Part shown: in pieces, positions 27,069 through 36,639 of the stretch
Position numbering within the stretch: position 1 is the first letter of the stretch
Layout: every line of letters starts with the position of its first letter
NCBI GenBank assembly: GCA_038239305.1
Contig: JBBSEW010000001.1
Coordinates: 62,001 to 126,000 of the forward strand
From: JALYUA01 sp038239305
Lineage (GTDB): Bacteria; Acidobacteriota; Thermoanaerobaculia; UBA5066; Gp7-AA6
Length of the DNA: 64,000 nucleotides
Direction of reading: 5' to 3'
Program-made: the position numbers and the translations under genes
The notes under the pieces: model-generated
Told to the model about the DNA's origin: nothing
Database searches by the model: none
What the model saw: the letters and a program-made list of their open reading frames with translations, nothing else

Positions 27069-27125
27069 GCCTAACACCCGGATGCAGCGGACGGACGCCT
27101 GCCGATGAGCCACACGCCGTTAGGT
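27069..27125 (+). other. attC-like recombination site (integron cassette site)
   Basis: 57 bases bounded by GCCTAAC (27069-27075, matching R-Y-Y-Y-A-A-C) and GTTAGGT (27119-27125, matching G-T-T-R-R-R-Y). Inside, GGATGCAGCGG on the left and CCGATGAGCC on the right pair imperfectly with one base left over on the left arm, as the L boxes and extrahelical base of attC sites do. 57 bases is the minimal classical attC length. The oriented site would belong to a plus-strand cassette ending here. No integron integrase is in the window. Confidence 0.65.
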
Positions 27126-27177
27126 CACGTATCGACGCGACTTCAGAGCCTGTAACCGTAAGATCGCAGGAGCGCTC

Positions 27178-27531
27178 ATGACTACCAGAGACACGATTCA
27201 ACGCTACTTCGAAAGCCTCCAACAGAAGAGGGGCTGGGAGGCCTTCCTGTCTGAACAAATGACGTTCACCAGCTACACCAGTCCCGTCAAGCGCATCACT
27301 GGCAGAGATGCGTACCTTGAGGCGACAAAGCGCTTCTTCTCCATGGTTGCGGCTGTGGAGGTCCAAGGGATCGTGGCCGATGGCGAAAAGGCTTGCGCCC
27401 TCACCCGATACGAACTTCAGCCGCCTGGCGGCGCTGCCTTCGAAAGCCACGTCGCCGAAGTGTTCGAGGTCAAAGAGGGCAAGATAACGTCGTTTGAAAT
27501 CTACTTTGACAGCGCGCCCTTTCCCAAGTAG
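27178..27531 (+). CDS. SnoaL-like / NTF2-fold protein
   Basis: 117 residues. The N-terminal helix 'TTRDTIQRYFESLQQK' followed by 'WEAFLSEQMTFTSY' and the C-terminal 'VAEVFEVKEGKITSFEIYFDS' are typical of the SnoaL-like branch of the NTF2 superfamily: a cone-shaped alpha+beta barrel used as a small-molecule hydrolase, isomerase or binding protein. The substrate cannot be told. ATG 27178 follows GCAGGAGCGCTC. It begins 52 bases after the attC-like site, and such proteins are common passengers of integron cassettes. GC is lower than the chromosome average. Confidence 0.8.
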   Translation: MTTRDTIQRYFESLQQKRGWEAFLSEQMTFTSYTSPVKRITGRDAYLEATKRFFSMVAAVEVQGIVADGEKACALTRYELQPPGGAAFESHVAEVFEVKEGKITSFEIYFDSAPFPK

Positions 27532-27748
27532 TTGGAGACGGCAGCCATTTCGATGATGGCATTGCTGCTCTTCTGGAGGGAAGGCGTGGATCAGCGCTGA
27601 ACGTTCCGCTCCTCTCGGGAGCCCACGGGACTCGAGCGACCTCCCTGGTAAGTCAGCCGTCCGTACGGCCTTCCGTTCCGACCCTCGATGGGAGAGGACT
27701 CCTGATACCGGCGATCGCGCTGGCCGGTGCGGCCATTCTTCGCCTCTC

Positions 27749-28037
27749 CTAGTTGTTGGGGCTAAGGACGTTGTTCACTCGGGAAGCTGGAGGTTTGAGT
27801 CCGAGAGCGGAATGGGGTCGGTGAAGATTGTAGTAGTGAAGCCAAGTAGGGAGAGCCCGTCGGCGGTGGGCGGAGGAAGAGTAGGGCGTCGATAGGCCCA
27901 CTCGCGCAGCATGGTCTGAATGAAGCGTTCTGCTTTTCCATTGGTCGATCGTCGATGCAGACGTAGACATGCTCCCATCCCGCTCGGCGTTTTCGGCCTC
28001 GCCGATCTCCGGTGATGCGGTTACCGGCCCCTCCCAC
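27749..28037 (-). pseudogene. IS481-family transposase remnant
   Basis: Pieces of an IS481-type DDE transposase lie in successive frames on the minus strand. First 'GNRITGDRRGRKRRAGWEHV' with 'YVCIDD' (first catalytic Asp region), then after a jump 'STNGKAERFIQTMLREWAY' (with the third-catalytic-residue region), then in another frame 'WLHYYNLHRPHSALGLKPP'. About 100 residues between the first and second pieces, including the second catalytic Asp, are missing. So this is an internally deleted, frameshifted, inactive copy. It abuts the 3' end of the SLH-domain gene. No terminal inverted repeats could be identified by eye. Confidence 0.85.
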
Positions 28038-28047
28038 GATGCGGATG

Positions 28048-28776
28048 TCAGTTCGGAAACTGCAGTCCGAGCGCGGCGGACAAAAAGACTGCCATCTGGC
28101 CGCGGGTCAGGGGCTGGTCCGGGCAGAAATTGCCTCCGCCGCATCCTGCTGTGATCCCGGCAGCGAAGAGCGCTTCGACGAATCGGAATTGCGGGCTCGT
28201 CGTCGGGACGTCCGAGAAGGTCGCCGTAGCCGGCGCGGGGCTTACCTGGAGCTTGTAGCCGATGAAAGCGCCGACGATCTGGTTGGTCTCATCGCCCGAA
28301 GCCGTGTTCGCCTGGAGGAGAAGCGTTCTCAAGTGGTTTTGAACGGTGTACGCAAGACCCGACATATCGAACGTCACCGATGCGCAACCATTCGAGGTGG
28401 ATTGACCGCCCGTCATAACGATGCAGCCGTCCAGGAGAAGATCGCAATTTCCGAGCACCAGAGTGACGTGATGGTTCGACACGCTGTTGTCGCAGTAGTC
28501 GAACTCGAGAGAAGTCAGAAGGGCACCGTTCGGAATGTGAGGCGTCGCAGTAAACGCGCCGAGCGCGAGTGTGGCGTAGCGACCGTTCGTCTCTCCGTAG
28601 GTTGTCAGGCTCGAAGCCGGTGAAAACTCGTTGTGGCCGACGTGGTAGAGAATCACGTCCGAGAGGCCGAATCCGGGTTTCGCGACTGAGGGTTCCCGGT
28701 TTTGACCCTTCGCCGGGGCGTTCCAACCGATCATCAACGTCACCAGCAGGACACAACCGCGGGCGCCAGTCTTCAT
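28048..28776 (-). CDS. Secreted protein with C-terminal SLH domain
   Basis: 242 residues from ATG 28776, preceded by AGAAGGGGGGAGCCC. A signal peptide covers ~1-24. The middle part has Cys pairs and beta-rich 'VTLVLGNCDLLLDGCIV'. The last ~55 residues form one SLH domain: 'FSDVPTTSPQFRFVEALFAA' then 'GITAGCGGGNFCPDQPLTRG' and 'QMAVFLSAALG'. SLH domains usually hold proteins to cell-surface polymers, or in diderm Acidobacteria-like lineages occur singly on secreted proteins. The gene ends next to an IS481 remnant. Confidence 0.75.
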   Translation of the reverse strand: MKTGARGCVLLVTLMIGWNAPAKGQNREPSVAKPGFGLSDVILYHVGHNEFSPASSLTTYGETNGRYATLALGAFTATPHIPNGALLTSLEFDYCDNSVSNHHVTLVLGNCDLLLDGCIVMTGGQSTSNGCASVTFDMSGLAYTVQNHLRTLLLQANTASGDETNQIVGAFIGYKLQVSPAPATATFSDVPTTSPQFRFVEALFAAGITAGCGGGNFCPDQPLTRGQMAVFLSAALGLQFPN

Positions 28777-28933
28777 GGGCTCCCCCCTTCTCTTTTGACG
28801 CTTTCCTTTCGGGGCCTCTCTCGGATCCATACGGACCACCCGGGTGAACGGAGTCCGGCCGGAAGGATACCGCCGCAACCGCACGAACGTCGCCGTCCCC
28901 CCGGACAGCCGCGAGAGCGGTATCGTTGGCGGG

Positions 28934-29329
28934 ATGATCCGACATCCTCGCGCGGTTCTCGTCATCCTGGCGACGCTCGCCTCCGCGGGCTGTGCGACGG
29001 TGGCGCAGGTCTCCAATTTCGGCGACACGAAGTGCGCGGGCACTTTCGAGTCTCAGCTTTCGTCGATCCTCACGGATGAGGGAGAGAAGACCGATGTCGC
29101 GGACACGCTCGCGCACCGAACGTTTCTCACTCTCACGAGGGCGGAACTCGGGCCTCGGCCGTTCCTGGTGTCCTCCTCCTCCGGCGCCGACTACACGTTC
29201 TTCGTCCAGAAGAAGAGAGAACGTTGCCTGCTTCGCCTGTACGGCCGCCGGAAGGGCTTCGTGACCTACACGAACAACCTGACGTACATCGCGACGCGAG
29301 AGCTGCCCGGCTGCTCCTGCGCCGAGTGA
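28934..29329 (+). CDS. Hypothetical small lipoprotein
   Basis: 131 residues starting at ATG 28934. A short signal peptide has lipobox ASAGC. The mature part contains 'TLAHRTFLTLTRAELGPRPF' and Cys residues near both ends (C-x-C at the extreme C-terminus, 'GCSCAE'), which could pair in the periplasm. Family unknown. It diverges from the SLH-domain gene with 157 bases between them. Confidence 0.6.
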   Translation: MIRHPRAVLVILATLASAGCATVAQVSNFGDTKCAGTFESQLSSILTDEGEKTDVADTLAHRTFLTLTRAELGPRPFLVSSSSGADYTFFVQKKRERCLLRLYGRRKGFVTYTNNLTYIATRELPGCSCAE

Positions 29330-29344
29330 GGCGGTATCGGCGTT

Positions 29345-30190
29345 CTAGCGGGACGGCGCGGAGGAAATCGCCGGCAGGGCGAACACGAACGTACTGCCGA
29401 CGCCGGGCTGGCTCGTGACCCCGATCCTGCCGCCGTGCGCCTCGATGATCGACCGCGCAATGAAAAGCCCGAGACCGAGGCCTTCGACGTGCGCGGCGTT
29501 CACCTGGCGGTAGCAGTCGAAGATCCTTTCGAGGTCGCCGTCCTCGATCCCGCAGCCCGTGTCCTGCACCTCGACCTGCACGAGACCTCCGGCCTGCCAG
29601 GCTCGCACGTGGATCGATCCGTCGGCGGGCGTGAATCGGATCGCGTTCGTCAGCAGGTTCGAAAGCACCTGGAAAATTCGATCATGGTCGATCTTCGCTT
29701 CGAGATCCTCGCTGGAAAGGGCGAGCTCCAGCGCCAGCCGTTTCTGAGCGGCGAGGGGCCGAAAGATCCGGACGGCTTCCCGTACGACGTCCGCCGCCGA
29801 GCAGGCGATCGGAGCGACGCGCAGCTTCCCCGCGTTGACCCGCGTGAGGTCGAGCAGGTTCGAGATCAGCCGGTCCATCCGCACGAGTACCTGCGGCGCG
29901 ATGTCATCCACCTGTCCGGAGCTACCCTCGATCCGCGCTCGAACGTGTCCGTTCAGCACGAGCGCGTTCATCAGGTTCTTGAGGTCGTGGGAGAACACCG
30001 CGAGTAGTCGGTCACGGTCCGCCAGCACTTCCGCGTGATTCAGCCGTTCGGCGTTGAGGATCGCGACGACTTCGGCCCGGGTCACCGGCAGCTCCGGGCC
30101 GGCAGGAATCGCCGGCTCTCTCGCCTCCAAGTGGGGAGCAATCGTCGCCAGATCCTCGACCCGGCGAGGCCCTGAGAGGTTCTGTTCCAT
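29345..30190 (-). CDS. Soluble sensor histidine kinase
   Basis: 281 residues with no membrane helix. The N-terminal ~55 residues have no recognised sensor. HisKA follows with 'FSHDLKNLMNALVL' (His68), then HATPase_c with N box 'QVLSNLLTNAIRFT', D box 'DTGCGI' and G box 'GLGLGLFIARSI'. The H box S-H-D-L-K-N is that of cytoplasmic HPK1-type kinases. No response regulator is adjacent, so it is an orphan. The gene faces the small lipoprotein gene with 15 bases between stops. Confidence 0.9.
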   Translation of the reverse strand: MEQNLSGPRRVEDLATIAPHLEAREPAIPAGPELPVTRAEVVAILNAERLNHAEVLADRDRLLAVFSHDLKNLMNALVLNGHVRARIEGSSGQVDDIAPQVLVRMDRLISNLLDLTRVNAGKLRVAPIACSAADVVREAVRIFRPLAAQKRLALELALSSEDLEAKIDHDRIFQVLSNLLTNAIRFTPADGSIHVRAWQAGGLVQVEVQDTGCGIEDGDLERIFDCYRQVNAAHVEGLGLGLFIARSIIEAHGGRIGVTSQPGVGSTFVFALPAISSAPSR

Positions 30191-30389
30191 GAAATTCCGG
30201 TCCGGCTGACTGTACCGGCTTTCGCGTCGTCCGCTGATCGTTTGATCCTCTCAGTGTGAGACGACGGGACGATTGCTGGCGCGAACGAAATCGCGAGATG
30301 ACCGCTCCCCTTGATCGTACTGCCTGGGGAGATGTGCCGCCGACTCCTTACCGATCGATGGCCGGACATCGAAGCTAGAATCCTCCCGC

Positions 30390-32384
30390 ATGCCCGCCGC
30401 TCTTCCTCCCCCCGAGGAGTACGATTTCGTCGTTCTGGGATCCGGCCCCGCCGGTGAGAAGGCGGCCGCTCAGGCCGCGTACTTCGGCAAGCGGGTCGCC
30501 GTCGTCGAGCGTTCGCCGGAGGTGGGAGGCGCATCCACCCACACCGGCACGCTGCCATCCAAGACCCTGCGGGAAACGGCGCTTTACCTGACGGGTTTCC
30601 GCCACCGCGAGCTGTACGGCATGAAAATCCGGCTCGACCGCAAGAAGAGCCTCCGGCAGCTCGTCGGACGCCTCCACCAGGTCATCGATATGCAGACGCG
30701 GCAGATCCGGCGCAACCTCGAGCGGCACGGAATCGAGCTGGTCACGGGCGACGCGGCTTTCGAAGACCCGGTCATCCTCGCGGTCCGAGACGCGTCCGGC
30801 ACGGTGATCCGGCGGCTGCGAGCGGCGCGCTTCCTGATCGCGACGGGCTCCTCTCCCCTCGCGCCGCGCGGCATCGAGCTCGCCGGCGATCCGGACGTCG
30901 TCGACAGCGACCGCATCCTCGACCTCGACCGGGTTCCCACCGCGATGACCGTCGTCGGAGGGGGTGTCATCGGCACCGAGTACGCGTGCGTCTTCGCCGC
31001 GCTCGGCACGCGCATCACTCTCGTCGAAGGCCGCGAGCGCCTGCTCGTGGGGACCGAGGAAGAGTTCTCCTCGGCGATACAGCTCTCCCTCGAGCGGATG
31101 GGCGCGGAAATAATTCTCGGAGACGCGGTCGTGTCCCTCGAGCGCTTGCCGGGGAAGAAGAACAATGCGCTGCGGTTGAAGCTCGGCTCCGGAAAGAAGC
31201 TGCGAGCCGACAAGGTCCTGTTCTCGGCGGGGCGCGGGGGCAACACGCGGGGCCTGAATCTCCAGGAGATCGGCGTTGCGGTCTCGGACCGCGGCCACAT
31301 CCAGGTCGACGAGCATTTCCGCACGACGCTGGAGCACGTCTATGCCGCGGGCGACGTCATCGGGTTTCCGGGGCTCGCGTCCACTTCGATGGAACAGGGC
31401 CGGGTCGCGGCATGCCACGCGTTCAGCCTGCCCTTCAAGAAGATGTTGTCGCCCCTCCAGCCGTTCGGCATCTATTCGATTCCCGAAATCTCGTCGGTCG
31501 GGCCCTCGGAGCAGGATCTCAAGACGCGCGGGACGTCCTACGAGATCGGCCGGGCGCGATTCGAGAACAACGCGCGGGGCCAGATCACGGGCGACGCGGA
31601 CGGCATGATCAAGCTCCTCTTCGACCCCGAGACGCGAAAGCTTCTGGGGGCCCACATCCTGGGCGAGCATGCGACCGAGCTCGTACACATCCCTCTGTTC
31701 GTCCTCGCGTCCGGCGGAACGATCGACGCCTTCATCGACGCCGTCTTCAATTTCCCGACGCTCGCGGAGAGCTTCAAATACGCGGCGTACGACGGTCTCC
31801 AGAGGTCGGCCGCGAAGAGAGGCGAGACGGTTCTGCCGCCGAGCCCGCACTCCGCCGAAGCGCCGGCGACGCGCAAGTGGTTTCTCGGGCTCGTGGCGGC
31901 GGCTCCTCCGGTTCCGGGCTCTCCCGTCACCGTCTGCGAGATGGATCGGTGGCGGCGGTGCCGTTTCTGGACATGGTCGTTCGACGCGCAAGGGGGCGGG
32001 CTGGTCTCCTCGGAGGCCGAGCGGGAAGGGTTTGCGCTGGCGGTGTGCGGAGAGGGCTCATCGACACTGGTCGACTCCCTGCGGCCGCGTTACGGGATCG
32101 CCGGCGAGGTGTCTCCCGAGCAGTGCGAGATTCTCCGGGCGCGGGCCTCCGACTTCTGGACCACCTTCGGCCCGAGTGAGCGGCGCGCCAGCCGCGACGA
32201 CGACACGACGAGGAGGGTGCACCGCGAGATCCTCACGTCGCTCGGTCTCGAGCTGCCGGGGGCCGGGTCGGCCTGCCATCTCGACCAGCTCGACGCGGCC
32301 GCCGCCGCCCTCGTCGCCTACCTCTGGGCGACGGGCCGGGCCCCCATCGCGGGTGACACCGTCATGCCCCACTCCGACTTCTGA
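30390..32384 (+). CDS. sthA: Soluble pyridine nucleotide transhydrogenase (SthA-like) with extra C-terminal domain
   Basis: 664 residues, ~190 longer than SthA (~465). Residues 11-475 form the FAD-dependent core: FAD-binding 'FVVLGSGPAGEKAAAQAA' (13-30), the active-site loop 'GGASTHTGTLPSKTLRE' (46-62) without the redox Cys pair of dihydrolipoamide dehydrogenases, NAD-binding 'VVGGGVIGTEYA' (188-199), and a dimerisation domain with 'LLGAHILGEHATELVHI' (418-434). This Si-specific enzyme exchanges reducing equivalents between NADH and NADPH in the cytosol. Residues ~490-664 are an added domain with Trp/Arg-rich 'EMDRWRRCRFWTWSFD' and a C-terminal helix 'LDQLDAAAAALVAYLWATGR'. The latter recalls the end of DUF429 (RNase H-like) proteins, but only faintly. 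There is no stop codon or frameshift between the parts. Confidence 0.85.
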   Translation: MPAALPPPEEYDFVVLGSGPAGEKAAAQAAYFGKRVAVVERSPEVGGASTHTGTLPSKTLRETALYLTGFRHRELYGMKIRLDRKKSLRQLVGRLHQVIDMQTRQIRRNLERHGIELVTGDAAFEDPVILAVRDASGTVIRRLRAARFLIATGSSPLAPRGIELAGDPDVVDSDRILDLDRVPTAMTVVGGGVIGTEYACVFAALGTRITLVEGRERLLVGTEEEFSSAIQLSLERMGAEIILGDAVVSLERLPGKKNNALRLKLGSGKKLRADKVLFSAGRGGNTRGLNLQEIGVAVSDRGHIQVDEHFRTTLEHVYAAGDVIGFPGLASTSMEQGRVAACHAFSLPFKKMLSPLQPFGIYSIPEISSVGPSEQDLKTRGTSYEIGRARFENNARGQITGDADGMIKLLFDPETRKLLGAHILGEHATELVHIPLFVLASGGTIDAFIDAVFNFPTLAESFKYAAYDGLQRSAAKRGETVLPPSPHSAEAPATRKWFLGLVAAAPPVPGSPVTVCEMDRWRRCRFWTWSFDAQGGGLVSSEAEREGFALAVCGEGSSTLVDSLRPRYGIAGEVSPEQCEILRARASDFWTTFGPSERRASRDDDTTRRVHREILTSLGLELPGAGSACHLDQLDAAAAALVAYLWATGRAPIAGDTVMPHSDF

Positions 32385-32568
32385 CGCCAGACGGCTTGTG
32401 GGCCCTCGAGCTCGACGGGGGCTCACCTCGGAGCGGGCCCGTCCGTGAACCGCGGCAGCACGTTTCACTGGCAGCCCGCCGGAGTACAGACTTTCCGCCA
32501 GGGGGCGCGTATATTTCGGTCCAAATTTCGACGCCGGGATCCACGAGCGCGGAATACCAGGAGGACGG

Positions 32569-33042
32569 ATGGCCGGACCAGCAGCAAAGGCCCACTCTCC
32601 CGAGCCGTGGCGGCAGGATCACAAGGACCGCAAGACGATCCTCGATGCCCAATCGAGGATGGTGGCGGTTACGACGATGGTCGAGGACGCGGAACGCCTC
32701 GTGGTCGGAGTCAATGCGACGCGGGGGCTCGACGGCGGCGGCCTGGCCGGCTCTCCGCTTCGCGCGGCGCTTCAGGTCCTCTATGAGATCTGCCGGTACC
32801 AGGAAGACATCCAGTTTCGGAACCACGTCGACCGCCGGGGAGGGATCGAAGACCTCATCGCCCGGGGAAACGCCGCGTGGCGCGCCTACGGCGGGGAGAG
32901 CTTCGCGAGCTCGGGCCTCGCCGCGGAGGTTCCTTCCGACAAGGCCGACGCGAAAAGCGGGACGGGCGAGGCGGCATCCGAAGGAGCGCCCGCTCCTGCC
33001 GCCGACACGACGGCGCCTATTCGTTCGCGCCGGCGAACCTGA
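32569..33042 (+). CDS. Conserved-looking hypothetical protein
   Basis: 157 residues. ATG 32569 follows CCAGGAGGACGG, a strong ribosome binding site. Residues ~15-110 are helical and well mixed ('DHKDRKTILDAQSRMVAVTTM', 'LRAALQVLYEICRYQEDIQF'). The last ~40 are a disordered Ala/Pro/Asp/Lys-rich tail. I do not recognise the family. It overlaps the convergent ACT-domain gene by 26 bases. Confidence 0.65.
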   Translation: MAGPAAKAHSPEPWRQDHKDRKTILDAQSRMVAVTTMVEDAERLVVGVNATRGLDGGGLAGSPLRAALQVLYEICRYQEDIQFRNHVDRRGGIEDLIARGNAAWRAYGGESFASSGLAAEVPSDKADAKSGTGEAASEGAPAPAADTTAPIRSRRRT

Positions 33043-33433
33043 ACCCCGCGTCTTCGAGAGCTCGTTCCGCCCGGACCGCGTCGCTGCCCCGGACCAGGAT
33101 GTAGTCGGTGTCGAAGGTGGAGACCGGAAAGATCGACACGCCGGCTCCGGCCAGCGCGGAAGCGATCGCGGCCATCACGCCCGTGACCGCGAACGGAATC
33201 GGGCCTCCGACGCGCACGACCCTCCACCCCATTTCCTTCCGCCCATCGGCCGGGGCATCCTCCTCGCGGCAGACGAGCGAGAGCTCGGAATCCGTGCGCG
33301 TTAGCGAGAAGAGCCCGACCGGCGAGCCTTCCGGATCCGGGACCGAGGCCCCGGGATCGAGCCGGCACACGGCGTAGTCGCCCGTCAGCCAGGTGAGGGA
33401 GCGCCACGGAGGCGCGGCGGAACCCTCGGTCAA
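33017..33433 (-). CDS. ACT domain protein (CASTOR/DUF-type tandem ACT)
   Basis: 138 residues from a TTG start. The sequence follows the amino-acid-binding ACT family with 'GDYAVCRLDPG', 'GLFSLTRTDSELSLVCREED', 'PFAVTGVMAAIASALAGAGV', 'SIFPVSTFDTDYILVRGSD'. These proteins bind amino acids allosterically; the ligand is not predictable here. TTG 33433 is chosen because it places the start ~15 residues before the first ACT strand, and because it overlaps the previous gene's stop as TTGA. The only other start in frame, GTG 33586, would add 51 unlike-looking residues. Confidence 0.75.
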   Translation of the reverse strand: MTEGSAAPPWRSLTWLTGDYAVCRLDPGASVPDPEGSPVGLFSLTRTDSELSLVCREEDAPADGRKEMGWRVVRVGGPIPFAVTGVMAAIASALAGAGVSIFPVSTFDTDYILVRGSDAVRAERALEDAGFRFAGANE

Positions 33434-33846
33434 AGGCTCAAGGCGTTCTGGCGCTCGACCGCGAGCCGGTGATATTCCGAGAGCGCACGGCGCACGATAC
33501 GCCGCAGGTTGCGGAGACGGCGCTCGGCTCGTTCCCGCTCCCGGTCGGCGAGACGTGCGTCGCGGTAGTACCGCACCTCCCTCCACAGGGTGTCGACCGA
33601 CTTTCGCCAGCGCTCCTGCGCCAGGGTGGCTTCGATGGAGAGTGAGTGGCTCAGAAGAACCTCCGTCCGCCCCTTTATGTTACGGCGGAAGAGGACTCGC
33701 GTAAAGCGTCGTCCCAGAAATCGCCGGCCACGCCGAGTCGCGACGAGAGCGACCGACCGCGCTCGATACGCAGCCGACGCCCGCGGGATCGAAGACGGGC
33801 CAACGTTCGTGAATACGGGGCGAGCAAGGGGGGAGCCGATGGCCAT
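33430..33846 (-). CDS. Hypothetical basic protein upstream of the ACT gene
   Basis: 138 residues if started at ATG 33846, which has only a weak GAGG upstream. The second half is a strongly helical, Arg/Glu-rich coiled-coil-like segment ('LWREVRYYRDARLADRERER', 'RLRNLRRIVRRALSEYHRLA'). The first half is basic and less convincing, so the true start may be internal. The 4-base TTGA overlap with the ACT gene is the best evidence that it is translated. No family recognised. Confidence 0.4.
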   Translation of the reverse strand: MAIGSPLARPVFTNVGPSSIPRASAAYRARSVALVATRRGRRFLGRRFTRVLFRRNIKGRTEVLLSHSLSIEATLAQERWRKSVDTLWREVRYYRDARLADRERERAERRLRNLRRIVRRALSEYHRLAVERQNALSL

Positions 33847-34237
33847 CCGGCGCCTCTTCGTGACGCGAAACGTACCGCCGGGGAGTGCCGGGCGGCGGTC
33901 GGGCCCGAACAGACGGGGGACGAGCCGGCTTCCCCACCAGCTCCGAGTCGAGCCCCGGACAGCATGTCGCGACATCGGGCGCCTTCGGATTTCGATGGAG
34001 CATCTCTTGCCGCCTGCTCCACCTCGGGAATGCTTCACACCGTTCCTGGCGGAGGCGTCGCCGAGATCGATCCGGCCTCGGCAATCGCAGCGTGGAGCAG
34101 AGCGCCCGACGGTCCGACGAGGGCCGCCCCGTCGATGTCCTCGCCTCGTCGCGATGGCGCGGCCCCCGCCCCCTCGAGCGCATCCGCGTAGTTGGCACCT
34201 GCGTCCAATCGTGGCAAGCTGCCGTCCGGAGGTTTCC
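33847..34237. other. Intergenic region upstream of the DUF481 gene
   Basis: 391 bases where several frames on both strands are open but Arg/Pro-rich with no motif, start context or family likeness. I see no supportable gene, RNA or repeat. The promoters of the two diverging genes should lie here. Confidence 0.5.
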
Positions 34238-34990
34238 ATGGCCCGACTTGTTCGCCGGTTTCTACCCCTTTTTTTCCTGATCCTCCCGGGAATGGCGTTC
34301 GCGGATGATCCTCCGAAGATCCCCCCTGTCTGGTCTGGCAAGGCGGAGGCGTCGTACGTCGCGACGTCCGGAAACTCGGACGCGAAGACTGTCGGAGCGG
34401 CGGCCGAGGCGGCCTATGTTCCCGGAGTCTGGAATTTCAAGCTCTCGCTCGCCTTCATCCGCAGCGAGGCGGACGGAGTCGAGAGCGCCCGGACATTCGA
34501 CGGCGTGCTGCGCGCCGCCCGGAAACTCTCCCCGCGCTTCGAAGTCTTCGCGCAGGGCTCGTACCGCGAGAACCGGTTCGCCGGAATCGACCACCAGTGG
34601 GCGGGAGACGCCGGAGGCGCTTACCAGGTTCTCACGATCGGCGGGCATTCGCTCAAGGCGGAAGCGGCGATCGGCTACATCGCGGAGACGCGGCTCGTGG
34701 CGGCTCCCCCGCCCGAAACGACGGACAAGAACTTTGCGACGGCTCGCGCCGCCTTCGAATACAAGTGGAAATTCTCCAAGACGGCCGAGTTCACGGACGA
34801 GGCCTCGTTCACGGAAGACCTGAGCGACTCGAAGGACTGGCGGTTCACCGACAAGCTTGCGCTCTCGGCCGAGCTCACGACGGTCCTCGCCGTGAAGCTC
34901 TCCTATGCGCGGCTGCTGATGAACGAGCCTGTGCCGGGGAAGAAGAAGACCGACACGATCACGTCGGCGGCGCTCGTCGCCAAGTTCTGA
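34238..34990 (+). CDS. DUF481 family outer-membrane protein (YdiY-like)
   Basis: 250 residues. ATG 34238 follows CCGGAGGTTTCC. A signal peptide ends A-F-A-D (~residue 24). The mature protein starts with 'PVWSGKAEASYVATSGNSDA', the DUF481 signature (W-x-G-x-x-x-x-G-x-x-x-x-x-G-N-S-x), and continues as alternating amphipathic strands, ending in the hydrophobic residues A-L-V-A-K-F with a terminal Phe as in outer-membrane beta-barrels. E. coli YdiY is acid-inducible; role here unknown. The frame is open upstream but that stretch is noncoding in character. Confidence 0.85.
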   Translation: MARLVRRFLPLFFLILPGMAFADDPPKIPPVWSGKAEASYVATSGNSDAKTVGAAAEAAYVPGVWNFKLSLAFIRSEADGVESARTFDGVLRAARKLSPRFEVFAQGSYRENRFAGIDHQWAGDAGGAYQVLTIGGHSLKAEAAIGYIAETRLVAAPPPETTDKNFATARAAFEYKWKFSKTAEFTDEASFTEDLSDSKDWRFTDKLALSAELTTVLAVKLSYARLLMNEPVPGKKKTDTITSAALVAKF

Positions 34991-35017
34991 CGCGCCGGAG
35001 CGAAGGCTGGAAACCCG

Positions 35018-36568
<1,551 letters not shown>

Positions 36569-36639
36569 TCGTTGCTCCTTGCGTCGGACGCAGATTCCGG
36601 GCTCGGTTGGCGAGGAGGTTACCAGACGTTTCGCTCGGA

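Noticed and set aside
27532..27748. A second attC site after the SnoaL-like gene
   Set aside because: No R-Y-Y-Y-A-A-C / G-T-T-R-R-R-Y pair at suitable spacing was found by eye.
33590..34237. N-terminal extension of the DUF481 gene
   Set aside because: The extension is Arg/Pro-rich and precedes a clear signal peptide and ribosome site at 34238.
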